Shown here piece by piece: positions 1-10,681 of a stretch of 64,000 bases of DNA (position 1 is the stretch's first letter; the number at the start of each line of letters is the position of its first letter). Both the position numbers and the translations under genes were made by a program. A model generated the notes under the pieces. That model searched no databases, was not told the origin of the DNA, and worked only from the letters and a program-made list of their open reading frames with translations. The stretch is from a virus, in IMG/VR virus record IMGVR_UViG_3300046820_004106, positions 58,088-122,087 of that record, one strand, 5' to 3'.

Positions 1-24
1 GGCCAAAGTCAATAGGTGAAATAA

Positions 25-801
25 ATGCTTGAACGAGTTTATGATACCTTAAGAGGCATTTTGTTCTACGAATTACCAAAGAATACCAAAGGTGAAGCTG
101 TAATTTTTGATAGACCTGTATCAGGATTTTACATAGGAGAAGCAGCTGTAAGACCAAATGCAATTTCTATAATTTTCAAGGGTGCAAGTTCTCCCTTAAA
201 AGACATTTCATTTGGATTACAAGAATTTGAACACAACGTCAATATAGAAGTCAATGTTGGCGCAGATAATATTGAAACTACTGAAAGAGTTACCCAAGAA
301 GCTACAAGAATAATTTTATCTATCTTAAGAAAACATAGAAGAATTTGGGTTGTTGATATTTGTCCTATTTGTGAAAAGTTTACATTATCTCCAGCTCATT
401 TTACTGTAGATCACAGCAATATCTTAAGTTCGTATGCAACAACAGTGACAAACGAATTCAATAATCTTTGGTCAGAAACCCATCCTGCAAATTTAGCAGC
501 TCCAGCTTTACCTGATTCTGGTAAAGCTGCAGAAGCATTCATCAGAATGTATAACGATGTTGGAGCTGGAACTACAGTTGCAAATTTACCAACCAAAGCC
601 AGAAACAACATTCTTAGAATGCAAGCTGACAATGTAGAGCCTGTAAGAATGCTTTATGATGTTTTATGCAATGATAATAAATCATCTGATGATGCTACAG
701 GAAAGCAACTTTTTAGAAGTGGCACTATTACTATAACAGCTAAAGAATTAGTTAGACAAATTTACTTTGGTCCAGATAACGTTCCAACTACAGCATATTA
801 A
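25..801 (+). CDS. Virion-region protein, function unknown
   Basis: I do not recognise this 258-residue protein. It opens a run of eight tightly packed co-oriented genes that look like tail genes, so a head-tail joining or tail role is inferred from position only. An SD-like AGGTG lies about 9 bases before the ATG, and the stop is 2 bases before the next ATG. The middle has an acidic amphipathic stretch (about residues 65-90) followed by a basic helix ending KHRRIWVV, then a single CPIC pair at 113-116 with no partner cysteines. No signal peptide or membrane segment is visible. Bases 1-24 hold only the ribosome site and possibly the end of an upstream gene. Confidence 0.75.
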   Translation: MLERVYDTLRGILFYELPKNTKGEAVIFDRPVSGFYIGEAAVRPNAISIIFKGASSPLKDISFGLQEFEHNVNIEVNVGADNIETTERVTQEATRIILSILRKHRRIWVVDICPICEKFTLSPAHFTVDHSNILSSYATTVTNEFNNLWSETHPANLAAPALPDSGKAAEAFIRMYNDVGAGTTVANLPTKARNNILRMQADNVEPVRMLYDVLCNDNKSSDDATGKQLFRSGTITITAKELVRQIYFGPDNVPTTAY

Positions 802-803
802 AA

Positions 804-3800
804 ATGAGTCTCGTATCTAAAAAAGGCCTTGAATTTATCATAAATCAAGTCGGAAAAGCAAAATTTGCTTTTAAAGATTTGGTTGGTGATTTGTCCCTGA
901 AACACGGATATTTTTTAGATTATGAAAGAATAGTTGTAAAGTTTAGAGGATCAACAATTTTTCACGATTATGATTTAGCTGGAAAAACACCTCAAGGTCT
1001 AGTACTAAAACCTTATCAAACATTTGACACTACAGAAAACATTTCTTTTGGATTTCAAGGTGGTAAATATATTGTTGATCAAAAAATTTCTAGTTTCGCA
1101 AACACTGGTGGCTGGACTCCTCAATATTATAATCCGCCAACAACAGAAGGATGGGGAGTTTGGGATTACAATGCTTGGCAATATTTTATTCCACCATACA
1201 ATGCTGCTGGAAATGCAAATACAGCTTACATAATTTACAATATAAATTCTGAACCTGGAGATGGATATGACAGAACAAACTATGATTACCCTGTCAGATG
1301 GGATGGTAGTCTTTATAGAAGAGTAAATTTATTTAATTCTTCTAGATGGATTTCTGTCAAAAACACAGGCACAGTTTCTAACAATGAAGCGCATATTATA
1401 ATTCCAAAGTCTTATTTTGAAGGCGCACAATTTATAAATCCATACACAAATACACCAAAAGATTTAGGAATAGCTTCACATATATATCTTAAGACTCAAG
1501 GAATAGGATCAACCTTTTCTTTAGGTGGAAGTATGGCAGGATTAGCTCTAACTTATCTTGCCTTCAATGTTCTTGAAGTATCTTCTACTGGATCAACTAC
1601 AGAAAGAATTAAAGATCATTATTTATTCAAGGTAAAGACACCACCATCTTGGACTGCAAATTATTGGTATCATTTAGCATTTTATTGGGATACTCACGAT
1701 ACGAATTTTCTTCTTACTTATCCAACATACACAAGTGGAACTGCCTTAACTTTTGATTCTAATAACTTAACATCTACTTGGAATATTTACCCAAGAAAAA
1801 CTTATTTACAAAAAGATATTCAAAATTACATAGCATTTGATAAAACAGGTGTAAATGATACAAATGTTTATCTTTTTTCAAGAAATAAAACAAATCAAAA
1901 ATATTATGATGGCGATTATATAACAACTACAGAGCCATTCAGATATCTGTATCCAGAAACATTTAGTGCATATGGTGATACAAATTCCTTAGCAAACTAT
2001 GTTTCATTAAGTTCATTCGAATATTTACCTGTTATATTAGCAACTAAAAACATTATATCTGGTAATCAATATGAAAATGGAGATATAGACTTTTTCTTGT
2101 TTTTTGGAAAAGCTATGCCTCAAGAATCTGTACCTGTAGATTGGGAAGATTTTAAGAATTATCCAACAATTGAAAATGATTATGACATTGTTGCTAAAAT
2201 GATTCTTTCATATCCATCTTTTAAAACTTCAGGAACGATTAAAACAAAATCAAATACAACTTACAACTTAAATAATGCTTCAATAATATATATAAAAAGA
2301 GATGCTGATAATTTTGCAGTTCCTCCTATAGGCGATAGTGATTTAATTAACGAAACTTTGCAAGATGTAATCTCTATGACCACATTCTCTAGAAGTGATG
2401 AATATAAAAACATTTACGATAAACTAGGTGCAGATTTAGTTGCTCCATTTTCAAATTTTAAATCTTATGGAACAAGCAGCTATGTAGATATTAAAAATAA
2501 TAGTTTCAAAAAAACAAAACTACTACATAATTTATTAAAATACCCAATTGCTCCAGCCTTAAAATCAAATTTCCAAACAACTAAAGGAAGTGGAAAAATT
2601 TCAATAGCCTCTGGAAATAATATAGTAATTGGCAATGCTTCTAAATTTACAAAAGAAATTACTGAAGGTGATTTTCTTTATAGTACAGATGGCAAAATTC
2701 TATATGGACAAGTTCTTTCAATTGTTACTGACACATACTTGATCCTCGAAGAAAATTACAAATCTTCTGTTGACAGTCAGACATATGGAATCAAGAATAA
2801 TCCATTAGAAACAGAGCCAATTAACATAGAAGTTGAAGAATCTGGCGCAAACGCAATGATTTCTTGGCTCTCATCTCCTCCTACTAAAATTATCTTTAAG
2901 TACGATGAGAATGGAATGAATTTATATGATATTAATTTTGAAAGCGATACAGAATTTGAATTTTATCAAGAAATTTCAAATGTACCAGATTTATTAGATC
3001 AAGAAACTACTGGAATAAAATTGACTAAAGATTATTCTTTCTCAATAGTATTTCAAAATACTAAGAGTGATAAATTTATAAAGAATATAAAATTAAATTC
3101 TTCTAAGTTTTTTATTTCTGATGATGAATATCTTAATAGACAAAAGAAAAAATTATCAACATCCGGGTATTTCAAGCAAGGATCACAAACAGAAAGATCA
3201 AATAATGCTCCCGGAACCTTCAACTCAATAGAAGAATATCGGCTGTATGGTAATGCTGCAATAATTCCTAATATGCAAATGGGTGAAAGCAGAGTAATAT
3301 CAACTAAACAAGTACAACCTGTAGACTCCACAAAGCAAACCAAAACAGATTTTATTGCTAACTTAAAATCTTCTAATCCAAATATTACTGAAGCTCAAAT
3401 TCAAGATAATATTAGTGATTATGAATTAACAAAATCTTTTTACAATCCAGATTCAAATAAATTTACAAATTCATTTTCTTCTATTAAGGAAATGGGGATG
3501 AGCGTTTCAAATTATGCATATAATAGAAATACTCATTGGATTTCAAATTATGAAGAAATAATTGGTGGAGATAAAAATAGAAGAATTCACACAGCACAAA
3601 ATATTTTGGATTTAAGATCTGATTCTTTCATTATTTCTATTGCTGGATATTCAACATCAGATGCATCAATTAATAGTCTTGAAAATTTAAACAAACAACA
3701 AATATCAATATTTGAAGCTACTAATATCAATCAAACTGTTAAGGGCAGCTATAAGAGTGTAAATTACAACAGATTTGCTTTTAAAATTACACCAAACGAA

Positions 3801-5507
3801 TATCAAGATATCAAATCATTAAAAATAAGATTACAAAGTTTAGCAATTTGTAATAATCCTGATGCTTATATCCAAGTAAGTATTTGGGATAATTATAATA
3901 GTCTTCCTAATGCCAAACTTATCACGGGCTCTAAAGTTTTCTATACATCTATAAAGAATTATCTTGATGATGTTTATTTTTATGTAAATTATTCATTTAC
4001 TAAAGATAGAACATATTGGATTGTATTTGAATCTAATACAAACCCGCCAAATTATGATGAAAAAACTTCTGGATTAGTAAGCGTAAGTGGAACAGCAGTA
4101 AGTGGACTTTATAATCCTGTCAATAATACATATTCTAACTTTAATAAATATCAAAAGTATGCTTCTATAGGTTTCGGAAGTACTTTATCAAACAATATTT
4201 CTACTTGGTATGAAATTGCATCTATTGGCTCTTCATCTTATATGACTTTGGCTGGAAGTGCTGGTACAAGTGAAAATCAAAATTATGTTATAAAGTATGA
4301 CCTTAGATTACAAATTCAAGAATCTCTTTCTCCAACAGCACTTAATTTAGCATTTTATGATGGATATTCTTGGACATCATCTACAGGGACACCATACGTG
4401 ATGTTTTTCGGATTAGACGATGAAATTTATGCTGGATTTAATAGGGATTTCAAAGATTCATCTCTTATAATGCCATCACCGAATAAATCAAGAGAAAATG
4501 ATACTGATTATTTTGTTGATGAATTTTGGACCTTAAATAATCAAAATTTATTTACGCCTTCACAACTTTATATTTATCCAAGATCATTTCTGTCAAGAGT
4601 TGTCTCAATTGGAGCAACTGGAAGCTCTGGAACAAATTTACTTTATATGCCAGTTGAAAATTTTGATCCATCAGTTATGGTAGGTATAGCTGTCACATCA
4701 AATGTTTTAACAAGCGGAACTGCAATTACTAACTTGATTTATGATTCTGATATTGATTCATATAAAATTTATTTAAATAATAATTTATCAGGTACAGCTA
4801 ATACTTATTACTTTGGAGATAATTTGAATAGATTTATCAAAAGATCAAATGATATTCATTTATATCTCAAATACAATGTTGATAATCAATTGCAAACCAA
4901 ATATGTAAAATTAGACAAATCACCAACTTGGATTACTAATTGGTATAAGAAATCTTCTTGGAATTATCTTGAATTAGATAAAAATGAAATGAGCGACTTA
5001 ACTTCAGCAAATTATAATTTAAATTTTTATAATTTTACTGGATTAGGTCAAACAAATTATTTTAGTGGTTATTCTTTGGGAGATTTTACTGCATTATCTT
5101 CTATAGGTGCAACATTTGATTTCAGAGTGACTACAAACGGTGGTGTAAAACTATATATAAATAATCAAGAAAATCCTTATATAAGCGATTGGAATAATTC
5201 TTCAACAAATTCATATATAGCATCATACGTTGCCACAGGAGCTTCACAACCAATATCTTTAGAATTACAGTTTAATAATTATCAAAACTTACATAGCTTA
5301 AAATTAGAATGGAGAAAAACTGGCGAATCATCTTGGCAAGAAGTTAATAATTCTTTCTATCAAGATTTATCAGTGAGCCCTATATTAATTGATAGTAGTA
5401 AAATTGAAAATTTGACTTATTTAGTTGTAGGCAAAACTTTAGAAGAAATCAATGATCAATATTATGGTTTTCCAATTACTGACAAGATTGTGATTAGGAA
5501 CAAATAA
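804..5507 (+). CDS. Very large virion protein, probably tail or baseplate
   Basis: This 1567-residue protein is rich in Asn, Ser, Thr, Tyr and aromatics with few charged runs, the composition of beta-rich phage tail, baseplate or fibre proteins. Around residues 595-665 is a segment of the form GSGKISIASGNNIVIG followed by a G-D-x-L turn, typical of small beta domains in phage adsorption proteins. Residues about 985-1100 form a predicted beta-sandwich (RFAFKITPNE ... DRTYWIVFES) that recurs in the 816-residue protein two genes downstream. The stop overlaps the next ATG by one base, implying coupled translation. I cannot assign a specific tail part; a receptor-facing or baseplate role is inference. 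Confidence 0.8.
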   Translation: MSLVSKKGLEFIINQVGKAKFAFKDLVGDLSLKHGYFLDYERIVVKFRGSTIFHDYDLAGKTPQGLVLKPYQTFDTTENISFGFQGGKYIVDQKISSFANTGGWTPQYYNPPTTEGWGVWDYNAWQYFIPPYNAAGNANTAYIIYNINSEPGDGYDRTNYDYPVRWDGSLYRRVNLFNSSRWISVKNTGTVSNNEAHIIIPKSYFEGAQFINPYTNTPKDLGIASHIYLKTQGIGSTFSLGGSMAGLALTYLAFNVLEVSSTGSTTERIKDHYLFKVKTPPSWTANYWYHLAFYWDTHDTNFLLTYPTYTSGTALTFDSNNLTSTWNIYPRKTYLQKDIQNYIAFDKTGVNDTNVYLFSRNKTNQKYYDGDYITTTEPFRYLYPETFSAYGDTNSLANYVSLSSFEYLPVILATKNIISGNQYENGDIDFFLFFGKAMPQESVPVDWEDFKNYPTIENDYDIVAKMILSYPSFKTSGTIKTKSNTTYNLNNASIIYIKRDADNFAVPPIGDSDLINETLQDVISMTTFSRSDEYKNIYDKLGADLVAPFSNFKSYGTSSYVDIKNNSFKKTKLLHNLLKYPIAPALKSNFQTTKGSGKISIASGNNIVIGNASKFTKEITEGDFLYSTDGKILYGQVLSIVTDTYLILEENYKSSVDSQTYGIKNNPLETEPINIEVEESGANAMISWLSSPPTKIIFKYDENGMNLYDINFESDTEFEFYQEISNVPDLLDQETTGIKLTKDYSFSIVFQNTKSDKFIKNIKLNSSKFFISDDEYLNRQKKKLSTSGYFKQGSQTERSNNAPGTFNSIEEYRLYGNAAIIPNMQMGESRVISTKQVQPVDSTKQTKTDFIANLKSSNPNITEAQIQDNISDYELTKSFYNPDSNKFTNSFSSIKEMGMSVSNYAYNRNTHWISNYEEIIGGDKNRRIHTAQNILDLRSDSFIISIAGYSTSDASINSLENLNKQQISIFEATNINQTVKGSYKSVNYNRFAFKITPNEYQDIKSLKIRLQSLAICNNPDAYIQVSIWDNYNSLPNAKLITGSKVFYTSIKNYLDDVYFYVNYSFTKDRTYWIVFESNTNPPNYDEKTSGLVSVSGTAVSGLYNPVNNTYSNFNKYQKYASIGFGSTLSNNISTWYEIASIGSSSYMTLAGSAGTSENQNYVIKYDLRLQIQESLSPTALNLAFYDGYSWTSSTGTPYVMFFGLDDEIYAGFNRDFKDSSLIMPSPNKSRENDTDYFVDEFWTLNNQNLFTPSQLYIYPRSFLSRVVSIGATGSSGTNLLYMPVENFDPSVMVGIAVTSNVLTSGTAITNLIYDSDIDSYKIYLNNNLSGTANTYYFGDNLNRFIKRSNDIHLYLKYNVDNQLQTKYVKLDKSPTWITNWYKKSSWNYLELDKNEMSDLTSANYNLNFYNFTGLGQTNYFSGYSLGDFTALSSIGATFDFRVTTNGGVKLYINNQENPYISDWNNSSTNSYIASYVATGASQPISLELQFNNYQNLHSLKLEWRKTGESSWQEVNNSFYQDLSVSPILIDSSKIENLTYLVVGKTLEEINDQYYGFPITDKIVIRNK

Positions 5508-6361
5508 TGGCAATGAATTATGCTTCGGCAATCACAATGAATAATTTAGTACTTGCTCTTGATCAAACATTCAGAACAGTTGATATGGCATTAGCTTCTC
5601 AAGAATATGCACTTTCTTACAATACAGTTGAAAGAAATTTGCAACTTCTTTACGGTCTATCAGCAATCAAATCACAAAACTACAATATGGCACTAGATGT
5701 CTTAAGTTTTGGTAAAGGGCTTGTAAAAACAGCTTTATTGTCTAATAATATCGAACTCCCTGCTGGTAATGAGCAAGGATACACAATTCAACAAATATTA
5801 GGCAATATTGATACAATTTCGGATGGTTATATCTTTGGAAAAATATTCTTAACTTCCGACACAATAGATGGGCAAGAATTAATTTTTTCGTTAGCTAGAC
5901 CATCAAGTGACCCAAATGGAAGTCCGCTGATAATTAATAAAGACATTGATATCAACACTGCAGAAGAAATTATCAAAACATCACAAGAATTGTCTTTTGT
6001 AACTGATAAAACATATGATTTAGAATTATATAAATTTATTGCAGATGTTTCGTATTACGATCAAACTATTAAGAATTCAAGAGTATTTTTTAAGCTTATC
6101 GATGAAAGATTACCAAGAGGTTATTTTGGATACACAGAAGAGAACATTTCAAAGATAGTAGTTTCATCTATCATAAGAAATTATGCGTTAATTTCAGAAC
6201 AATATAATACGCAGAAAAATTTAACCAAAAGTATAATTTCAAATTGGGTTGGTAGTTCTTCTTGGGAACCTGATTTTGCAACATATTGGCAAAATTCAAG
6301 TCAATCATTACCAGCTAGACTTTTATCTTACCTATCATTAGAGTTGGGTGTAAATATATAA
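5507..6361 (+). CDS. Virion-region protein, function unknown
   Basis: This 284-residue protein is unrecognised. Its N-terminal half (residues about 10-80) looks helical and ends in a Leu/Ala-rich segment; the rest is mixed alpha/beta. It overlaps the upstream giant gene by one base and is followed 2 bases later by the next gene, so it belongs to the same tail-type transcription unit. No catalytic motif, signal peptide or membrane helix is seen. A tail-completion or baseplate-wedge role would fit the position, but the sequence itself does not show it. Confidence 0.72.
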   Translation: MAMNYASAITMNNLVLALDQTFRTVDMALASQEYALSYNTVERNLQLLYGLSAIKSQNYNMALDVLSFGKGLVKTALLSNNIELPAGNEQGYTIQQILGNIDTISDGYIFGKIFLTSDTIDGQELIFSLARPSSDPNGSPLIINKDIDINTAEEIIKTSQELSFVTDKTYDLELYKFIADVSYYDQTIKNSRVFFKLIDERLPRGYFGYTEENISKIVVSSIIRNYALISEQYNTQKNLTKSIISNWVGSSSWEPDFATYWQNSSQSLPARLLSYLSLELGVNI

Positions 6362-6363
6362 AA

Positions 6364-8814
6364 ATGGCAATATCATCAAAAGTAGAAGAGATCGTTCTTG
6401 AATTAACAAAAACAGTTGGTAATATTTATGATGCCTTGAATTATGGGATCGGTGATATTGATAAACCTGGATCTTCTATATTTGAAATCAATAATTTACT
6501 ATCAATGGCAAATACAGGATTCCCATATTTTGGAATTTTGGAAACTGCTCCATTAGGTTGCGATACAACTTATGATATTACTTATGATCCTTATTATGTA
6601 ACTGTGAGAAGTGGTCAATTAGCTTACAATGGATCTGTTATAAATTTACAACCACAGAAGATTCCATTAAAAAAAGAATGGTCAAAAAATTACTCAGTGG
6701 GTGGATTTGGTTCTAGTTATAAATATGGAGTAACTTTGGGCTTACCTATTACAGAAGCGCAAAAAGCAACTCAAACTTGGGCAACTACTGTAAGTGACAC
6801 TTGTTTGGCAGGGACATCTATTTTATTAGTCAAAGATGCATCTATAGCAGTAAATCTAGGATTTCCAATTCAAGCATTTGTAGGTAATTATTTGATCACT
6901 TTTTCAAATGTCACAGATGATTTGACAGGCTTGATTGTAGATCCTTCATACTACAATGGATCTTCTTTTGGAACATTACCAGCAACATACTATTTGGATA
7001 ATCCAGTAAGTTTTTTGTTTCAACCAAGAGTAAAATACATTACAGGTTTTCCAGTTTTAGAAACTTCTGAAAATGTAAATACTTTTGATTATTTTCCACC
7101 ATTACCTCAAAGTTGGATTCCAATCAGTAAGGTTATGGTCAAAAATCCTGAAAATCCAGTTGTTGTAGACTCAGGTACTGGTCTTACTAGAACTGTAATT
7201 GATATGCCTACAGATATATCAACATATCAAATTTTGGGCGATACTACTGATAAAAATTTAATTATTCAAAGTTGCAATGAAGCTAATAGTTCCTTGACAG
7301 CCTATAAATCAAATGATTATGTCAGGAATACAGTTTCAGCAGTGTATCGATACTTAAGTACAGTGTCTTCTAACTCTGGTCTTACGAACAGAGAATTGTT
7401 AGCTTCTCAACCATTTAGGAAAACAGAGTTCTATTCTAAGGGTACATCTTTTAGCGGTCTTGAAAGATTTGAATTACCTTATAATTTTTCTAAAGCATAT
7501 TTCGAAACAATTGGCTCTGATGTTCAACACACATTTGCAGTTTTTAGAGGTGATTTAATAACATATAATGCTGCAATTGGAAGTGACAATACTGCTTCTG
7601 CAACTGGATTTACAAATGTGGTAATTCCTTGTTCGAATTATATTTCATCACTTTCTTCTGGTACTCAAATTTATGGTGTGACAATTGTTTATAATATTTC
7701 AACTGACGAATATGTTGAAAGCATTCCAGTTTACAGTAATTTGATTTCTTCTAATTTTACTTCTAGCAATTATCTTGTTGAATTAAATTGGACAGGTGCT
7801 GGAATTACAAATCCGCTTTTTTATCACGTTTACAAAAAGCCTCAATTATGCAGCGACTTAATAGAAAGAAAGCTTACAAATATAAATGAAATTCAACATC
7901 CTTCATTTAATTCTATGACAAGTATTGAAGATAATTCTGATTTGTCTTTGAATAATGGATTGACAGCATTCAAGATTACTCCAAATGAAGATTGTTTCAT
8001 AGGAGGAGTTTCATTAAAATTAAAATACACAGCTGGCGGACAAATGACAGGATCAGGCTCTACAGGTCTTTCAATTTCAATTTATTCTGCCACAGGTTCT
8101 ACTCCTACGCCTAATGGTATGATTACAAGTTCATCTCTTATAAGAAATTCTGATATTCAACAAGGAACTAATGAATATACAATCAAATTTAGTTCAGGAG
8201 CTAACTTAAATCAAGGTTCTACATATTGGCTAGTCATCAATAAACCCTCAGATTTTACAACTGGTTTAGGTTCAACGGCTTTATATACCAGAATAATTAC
8301 AGGAGGATCAGGTCAAGGTTTAACTTCTGTAAACAATGGATCATCTTGGACTGGAACTGGTGGAACTGCGTATTATAAATTTAGAGGATATCTTGATGAC
8401 GGAAACATATCTGGTGAAGTATTAAGACGTGGAGTTAAGCTTACTAATAGAATAGCACTGCAGCCAAGTAAAATTTCTGTTTATGTACCTTATGTAGAAG
8501 ATTTGACATCATCAAATGTTGTTTTCAATGGATCAACAACAGGAATTGCAACAACTGATGATCAAACAATCAAGAATGATCTTATCGTTACTGTAATTGC
8601 TAAAAATGGTGAAAATGGTGAACCTACAACGTTAACTACTACAGTTCCAAAAGGTACACCAAGAAATCAAAGATTTGCTCTTGGAAATGATTTACAAGTG
8701 TTTGATAGAGTGATAGATGCTTATATTACTCCAGGAACAGACTTGACAAGAATAAACAATGGTCCAATTTTATGGGATATTTATGATCTTATAACTATTG
8801 AAACTACACCATAG
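6364..8814 (+). CDS. Large beta-rich virion protein, tail or baseplate type
   Basis: The protein has 816 residues rich in Ser, Thr, Asn, Gly and Tyr. Residues about 530-650 hold a domain that starts AFKITPNED and ends STYWLVINKPSDF. It matches in spacing and hydrophobic pattern a domain in the 1567-residue protein (RFAFKITPNE ... RTYWIVFES), suggesting a shared beta-sandwich, perhaps a carbohydrate- or surface-binding module. The N-terminus (KVEEIVLELTKTVGNIYDAL) is predicted helical and may anchor the protein. It sits 2 bases after the preceding gene. Tail fibre, baseplate or tail-tip identity remains open. Confidence 0.76.
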   Translation: MAISSKVEEIVLELTKTVGNIYDALNYGIGDIDKPGSSIFEINNLLSMANTGFPYFGILETAPLGCDTTYDITYDPYYVTVRSGQLAYNGSVINLQPQKIPLKKEWSKNYSVGGFGSSYKYGVTLGLPITEAQKATQTWATTVSDTCLAGTSILLVKDASIAVNLGFPIQAFVGNYLITFSNVTDDLTGLIVDPSYYNGSSFGTLPATYYLDNPVSFLFQPRVKYITGFPVLETSENVNTFDYFPPLPQSWIPISKVMVKNPENPVVVDSGTGLTRTVIDMPTDISTYQILGDTTDKNLIIQSCNEANSSLTAYKSNDYVRNTVSAVYRYLSTVSSNSGLTNRELLASQPFRKTEFYSKGTSFSGLERFELPYNFSKAYFETIGSDVQHTFAVFRGDLITYNAAIGSDNTASATGFTNVVIPCSNYISSLSSGTQIYGVTIVYNISTDEYVESIPVYSNLISSNFTSSNYLVELNWTGAGITNPLFYHVYKKPQLCSDLIERKLTNINEIQHPSFNSMTSIEDNSDLSLNNGLTAFKITPNEDCFIGGVSLKLKYTAGGQMTGSGSTGLSISIYSATGSTPTPNGMITSSSLIRNSDIQQGTNEYTIKFSSGANLNQGSTYWLVINKPSDFTTGLGSTALYTRIITGGSGQGLTSVNNGSSWTGTGGTAYYKFRGYLDDGNISGEVLRRGVKLTNRIALQPSKISVYVPYVEDLTSSNVVFNGSTTGIATTDDQTIKNDLIVTVIAKNGENGEPTTLTTTVPKGTPRNQRFALGNDLQVFDRVIDAYITPGTDLTRINNGPILWDIYDLITIETTP

Positions 8815-8822
8815 GTTTTTAT

Positions 8823-10295
8823 ATGAGAAAAGATATTAATGCAAGTTCTTCTCCAGCAGATATGAATGCTCTTGCTTTTGATCAAACCGTTATAGCTCCA
8901 AGCATAGGAAGTTCAGAAGCTTTTCCAAGTCAATATCTATATAAAGAAGCTTACAATAATTTCAGCTCTCATTTGTACGCTCCAGCATTTGAAACTGGAT
9001 ATTATGATATTTTTGCACTATCAAGAGAATATTCTGAAGATCCAGATTTTAATTTATCATTCAATAATATAAATACAAATTATCTGTTTTCTATAGATAA
9101 TTTTAATATTCAAGGCGCTCAAGAATCTGATGCTGGACAAAGATACGCTGGAGAGGGATCAAATCCCAATACCTTTCAATTAGGTCCAAAAGAATACAAT
9201 GTCAGCTTTACTTATCCATTCAAAGTAGACAGTTGGGGTTACTTAGATTTTTCTCTTGCTGCTTTCTTTGATTATTGCATTCAAGCATTTAAGGGATCAC
9301 CAACATCATTTATAGGAAGATTTACTACTGATAATGCATCAACCATAACTGCTGGAACTACACAACTTTACATAGATAATATTTCGGAATTTATGGGATT
9401 ATCTTTACCATTCAATGCAAAAATTAAATCTGATATTAATACGAATTATGATTTAGTAGAAGTTACTGCAATTGATAAAGCTAATAGATTGCTTACCATT
9501 GCTGCAGGAGTAAATGTTGCTTTCAGTAGAGATACTTCTTTTATATCAGCATATCCTCAATCTGCAGGAAGAGAAGCTTCTTTCTCATTATTCACTTTGA
9601 AACAGGGCTTGCTGAGTGGCTGTTTAGTAGAAAAGTTTGCAATAAATTTTAAACCTGGAGAACAAATAACAGCTTATATTGATTTGAAAGTTCTGAATGT
9701 AGACAGAACTTATCAAGTGCAAATGTATAACAATTTTACATCAATTATTGAAAATTACTTTAAGAAAAAACCTAGTTACATTCTTAACGGTTTTAATGTT
9801 AGAGTGTATAAAAGTGCACCAGAGTATGGTCTATTTGGTCTTGGCACTTTAATAGATTCCAAATTATTTAGAGGATTTCAACAATCACAATTAGACAGCA
9901 TTTATGTTACAGAAATGGACATAAGTATTGAAAATAACTTAAAACCTGTGTTTACCCTAAATTCAAAATCAAGTGATTCTAAACAAAATTTCTTTAAAAA
10001 TTCTTTACCATATGGATATTACTCAGAAGGACGTAAAATTTCTGGATCTATTACATACACTGGTCCTATAAAACCTTGGGCAATGGTTGAATTTTTATCT
10101 GGACCTAGCAGCATAAATAATGACGGTATAACTTTTGATATGGGTCCAATCAAATTAGAATTGCCTGAATTGGTTTGGTCAACTGTTTCTCAAGAACATT
10201 CTAGAATTGAATATCAAAAGAATAAAGTAAACTTTACAGTGGCAACACAAAACTATACTTTTGACCCAGTACTAAAATCAACAGGAAGTTATTAA
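8823..10295 (+). CDS. Virion structural protein, tail-tube-like
   Basis: This 490-residue protein has a beta-rich pattern with repeated statements of the type found in phage tail-tube proteins, for example NFKPGEQITAYIDLKVLN (about residues 277-294) and a later KISGSITYTG followed by a domain closed by KVNFTVATQNY. This suggests two tandem tube-type beta domains; that is inference by eye. It starts 8 bases after the previous gene and overlaps the next by one base. The 413-residue protein at 10682 has a similar GSL/INC pattern, so the two may be related tail components. Confidence 0.72.
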   Translation: MRKDINASSSPADMNALAFDQTVIAPSIGSSEAFPSQYLYKEAYNNFSSHLYAPAFETGYYDIFALSREYSEDPDFNLSFNNINTNYLFSIDNFNIQGAQESDAGQRYAGEGSNPNTFQLGPKEYNVSFTYPFKVDSWGYLDFSLAAFFDYCIQAFKGSPTSFIGRFTTDNASTITAGTTQLYIDNISEFMGLSLPFNAKIKSDINTNYDLVEVTAIDKANRLLTIAAGVNVAFSRDTSFISAYPQSAGREASFSLFTLKQGLLSGCLVEKFAINFKPGEQITAYIDLKVLNVDRTYQVQMYNNFTSIIENYFKKKPSYILNGFNVRVYKSAPEYGLFGLGTLIDSKLFRGFQQSQLDSIYVTEMDISIENNLKPVFTLNSKSSDSKQNFFKNSLPYGYYSEGRKISGSITYTGPIKPWAMVEFLSGPSSINNDGITFDMGPIKLELPELVWSTVSQEHSRIEYQKNKVNFTVATQNYTFDPVLKSTGSY

Positions 10296-10681
10296 TGAGT
10301 ATTTTTGTAGATGCTGGAAAGAGATTTGAATTAAAGATAAATTGCAATATCATCAAAAATGATAATGGCGAAATACTTTGTTACAAAATAGATCCTAATG
10401 GCAAATGTGAAATTTCTTGTGATGTCAAAGGAAGAAACTTCTCAGATATGTCAAATATTATAGAAGAAGCAACTATTATTAATTCAGTTACTGGAAATCC
10501 TCTCCTAAGAACGTCTGTACTTTGCAAGAGTATCATAACAAGTTTTTTTTCTGTAATCAAAATTAGAGAGGAAGATAATGAAGAAACGTATTATCCAGAT
10601 CCTCATAATGTTAATATGATTAGATATGAATTAGTTAAAGCTTTGTCAAAAAAATGGTTAGAAATGACGGGCGGAAAATAA
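10295..10681 (+). CDS. Small virion-region protein, function unknown
   Basis: This 128-residue protein overlaps the preceding stop (ATG within TTAATGA) and ends directly before the ATG of the next gene, so it is translationally coupled on both sides. It has four cysteines near the N-terminus (CNI, CYK, CEI, CDV) in no clear zinc-binding spacing, and a C-terminal amphipathic helix (VKALSKKWLEMTGGK). I do not recognise a family. Its place between two tail-tube-like genes suggests a tail component or assembly factor. Confidence 0.68.
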   Translation: MSIFVDAGKRFELKINCNIIKNDNGEILCYKIDPNGKCEISCDVKGRNFSDMSNIIEEATIINSVTGNPLLRTSVLCKSIITSFFSVIKIREEDNEETYYPDPHNVNMIRYELVKALSKKWLEMTGGK

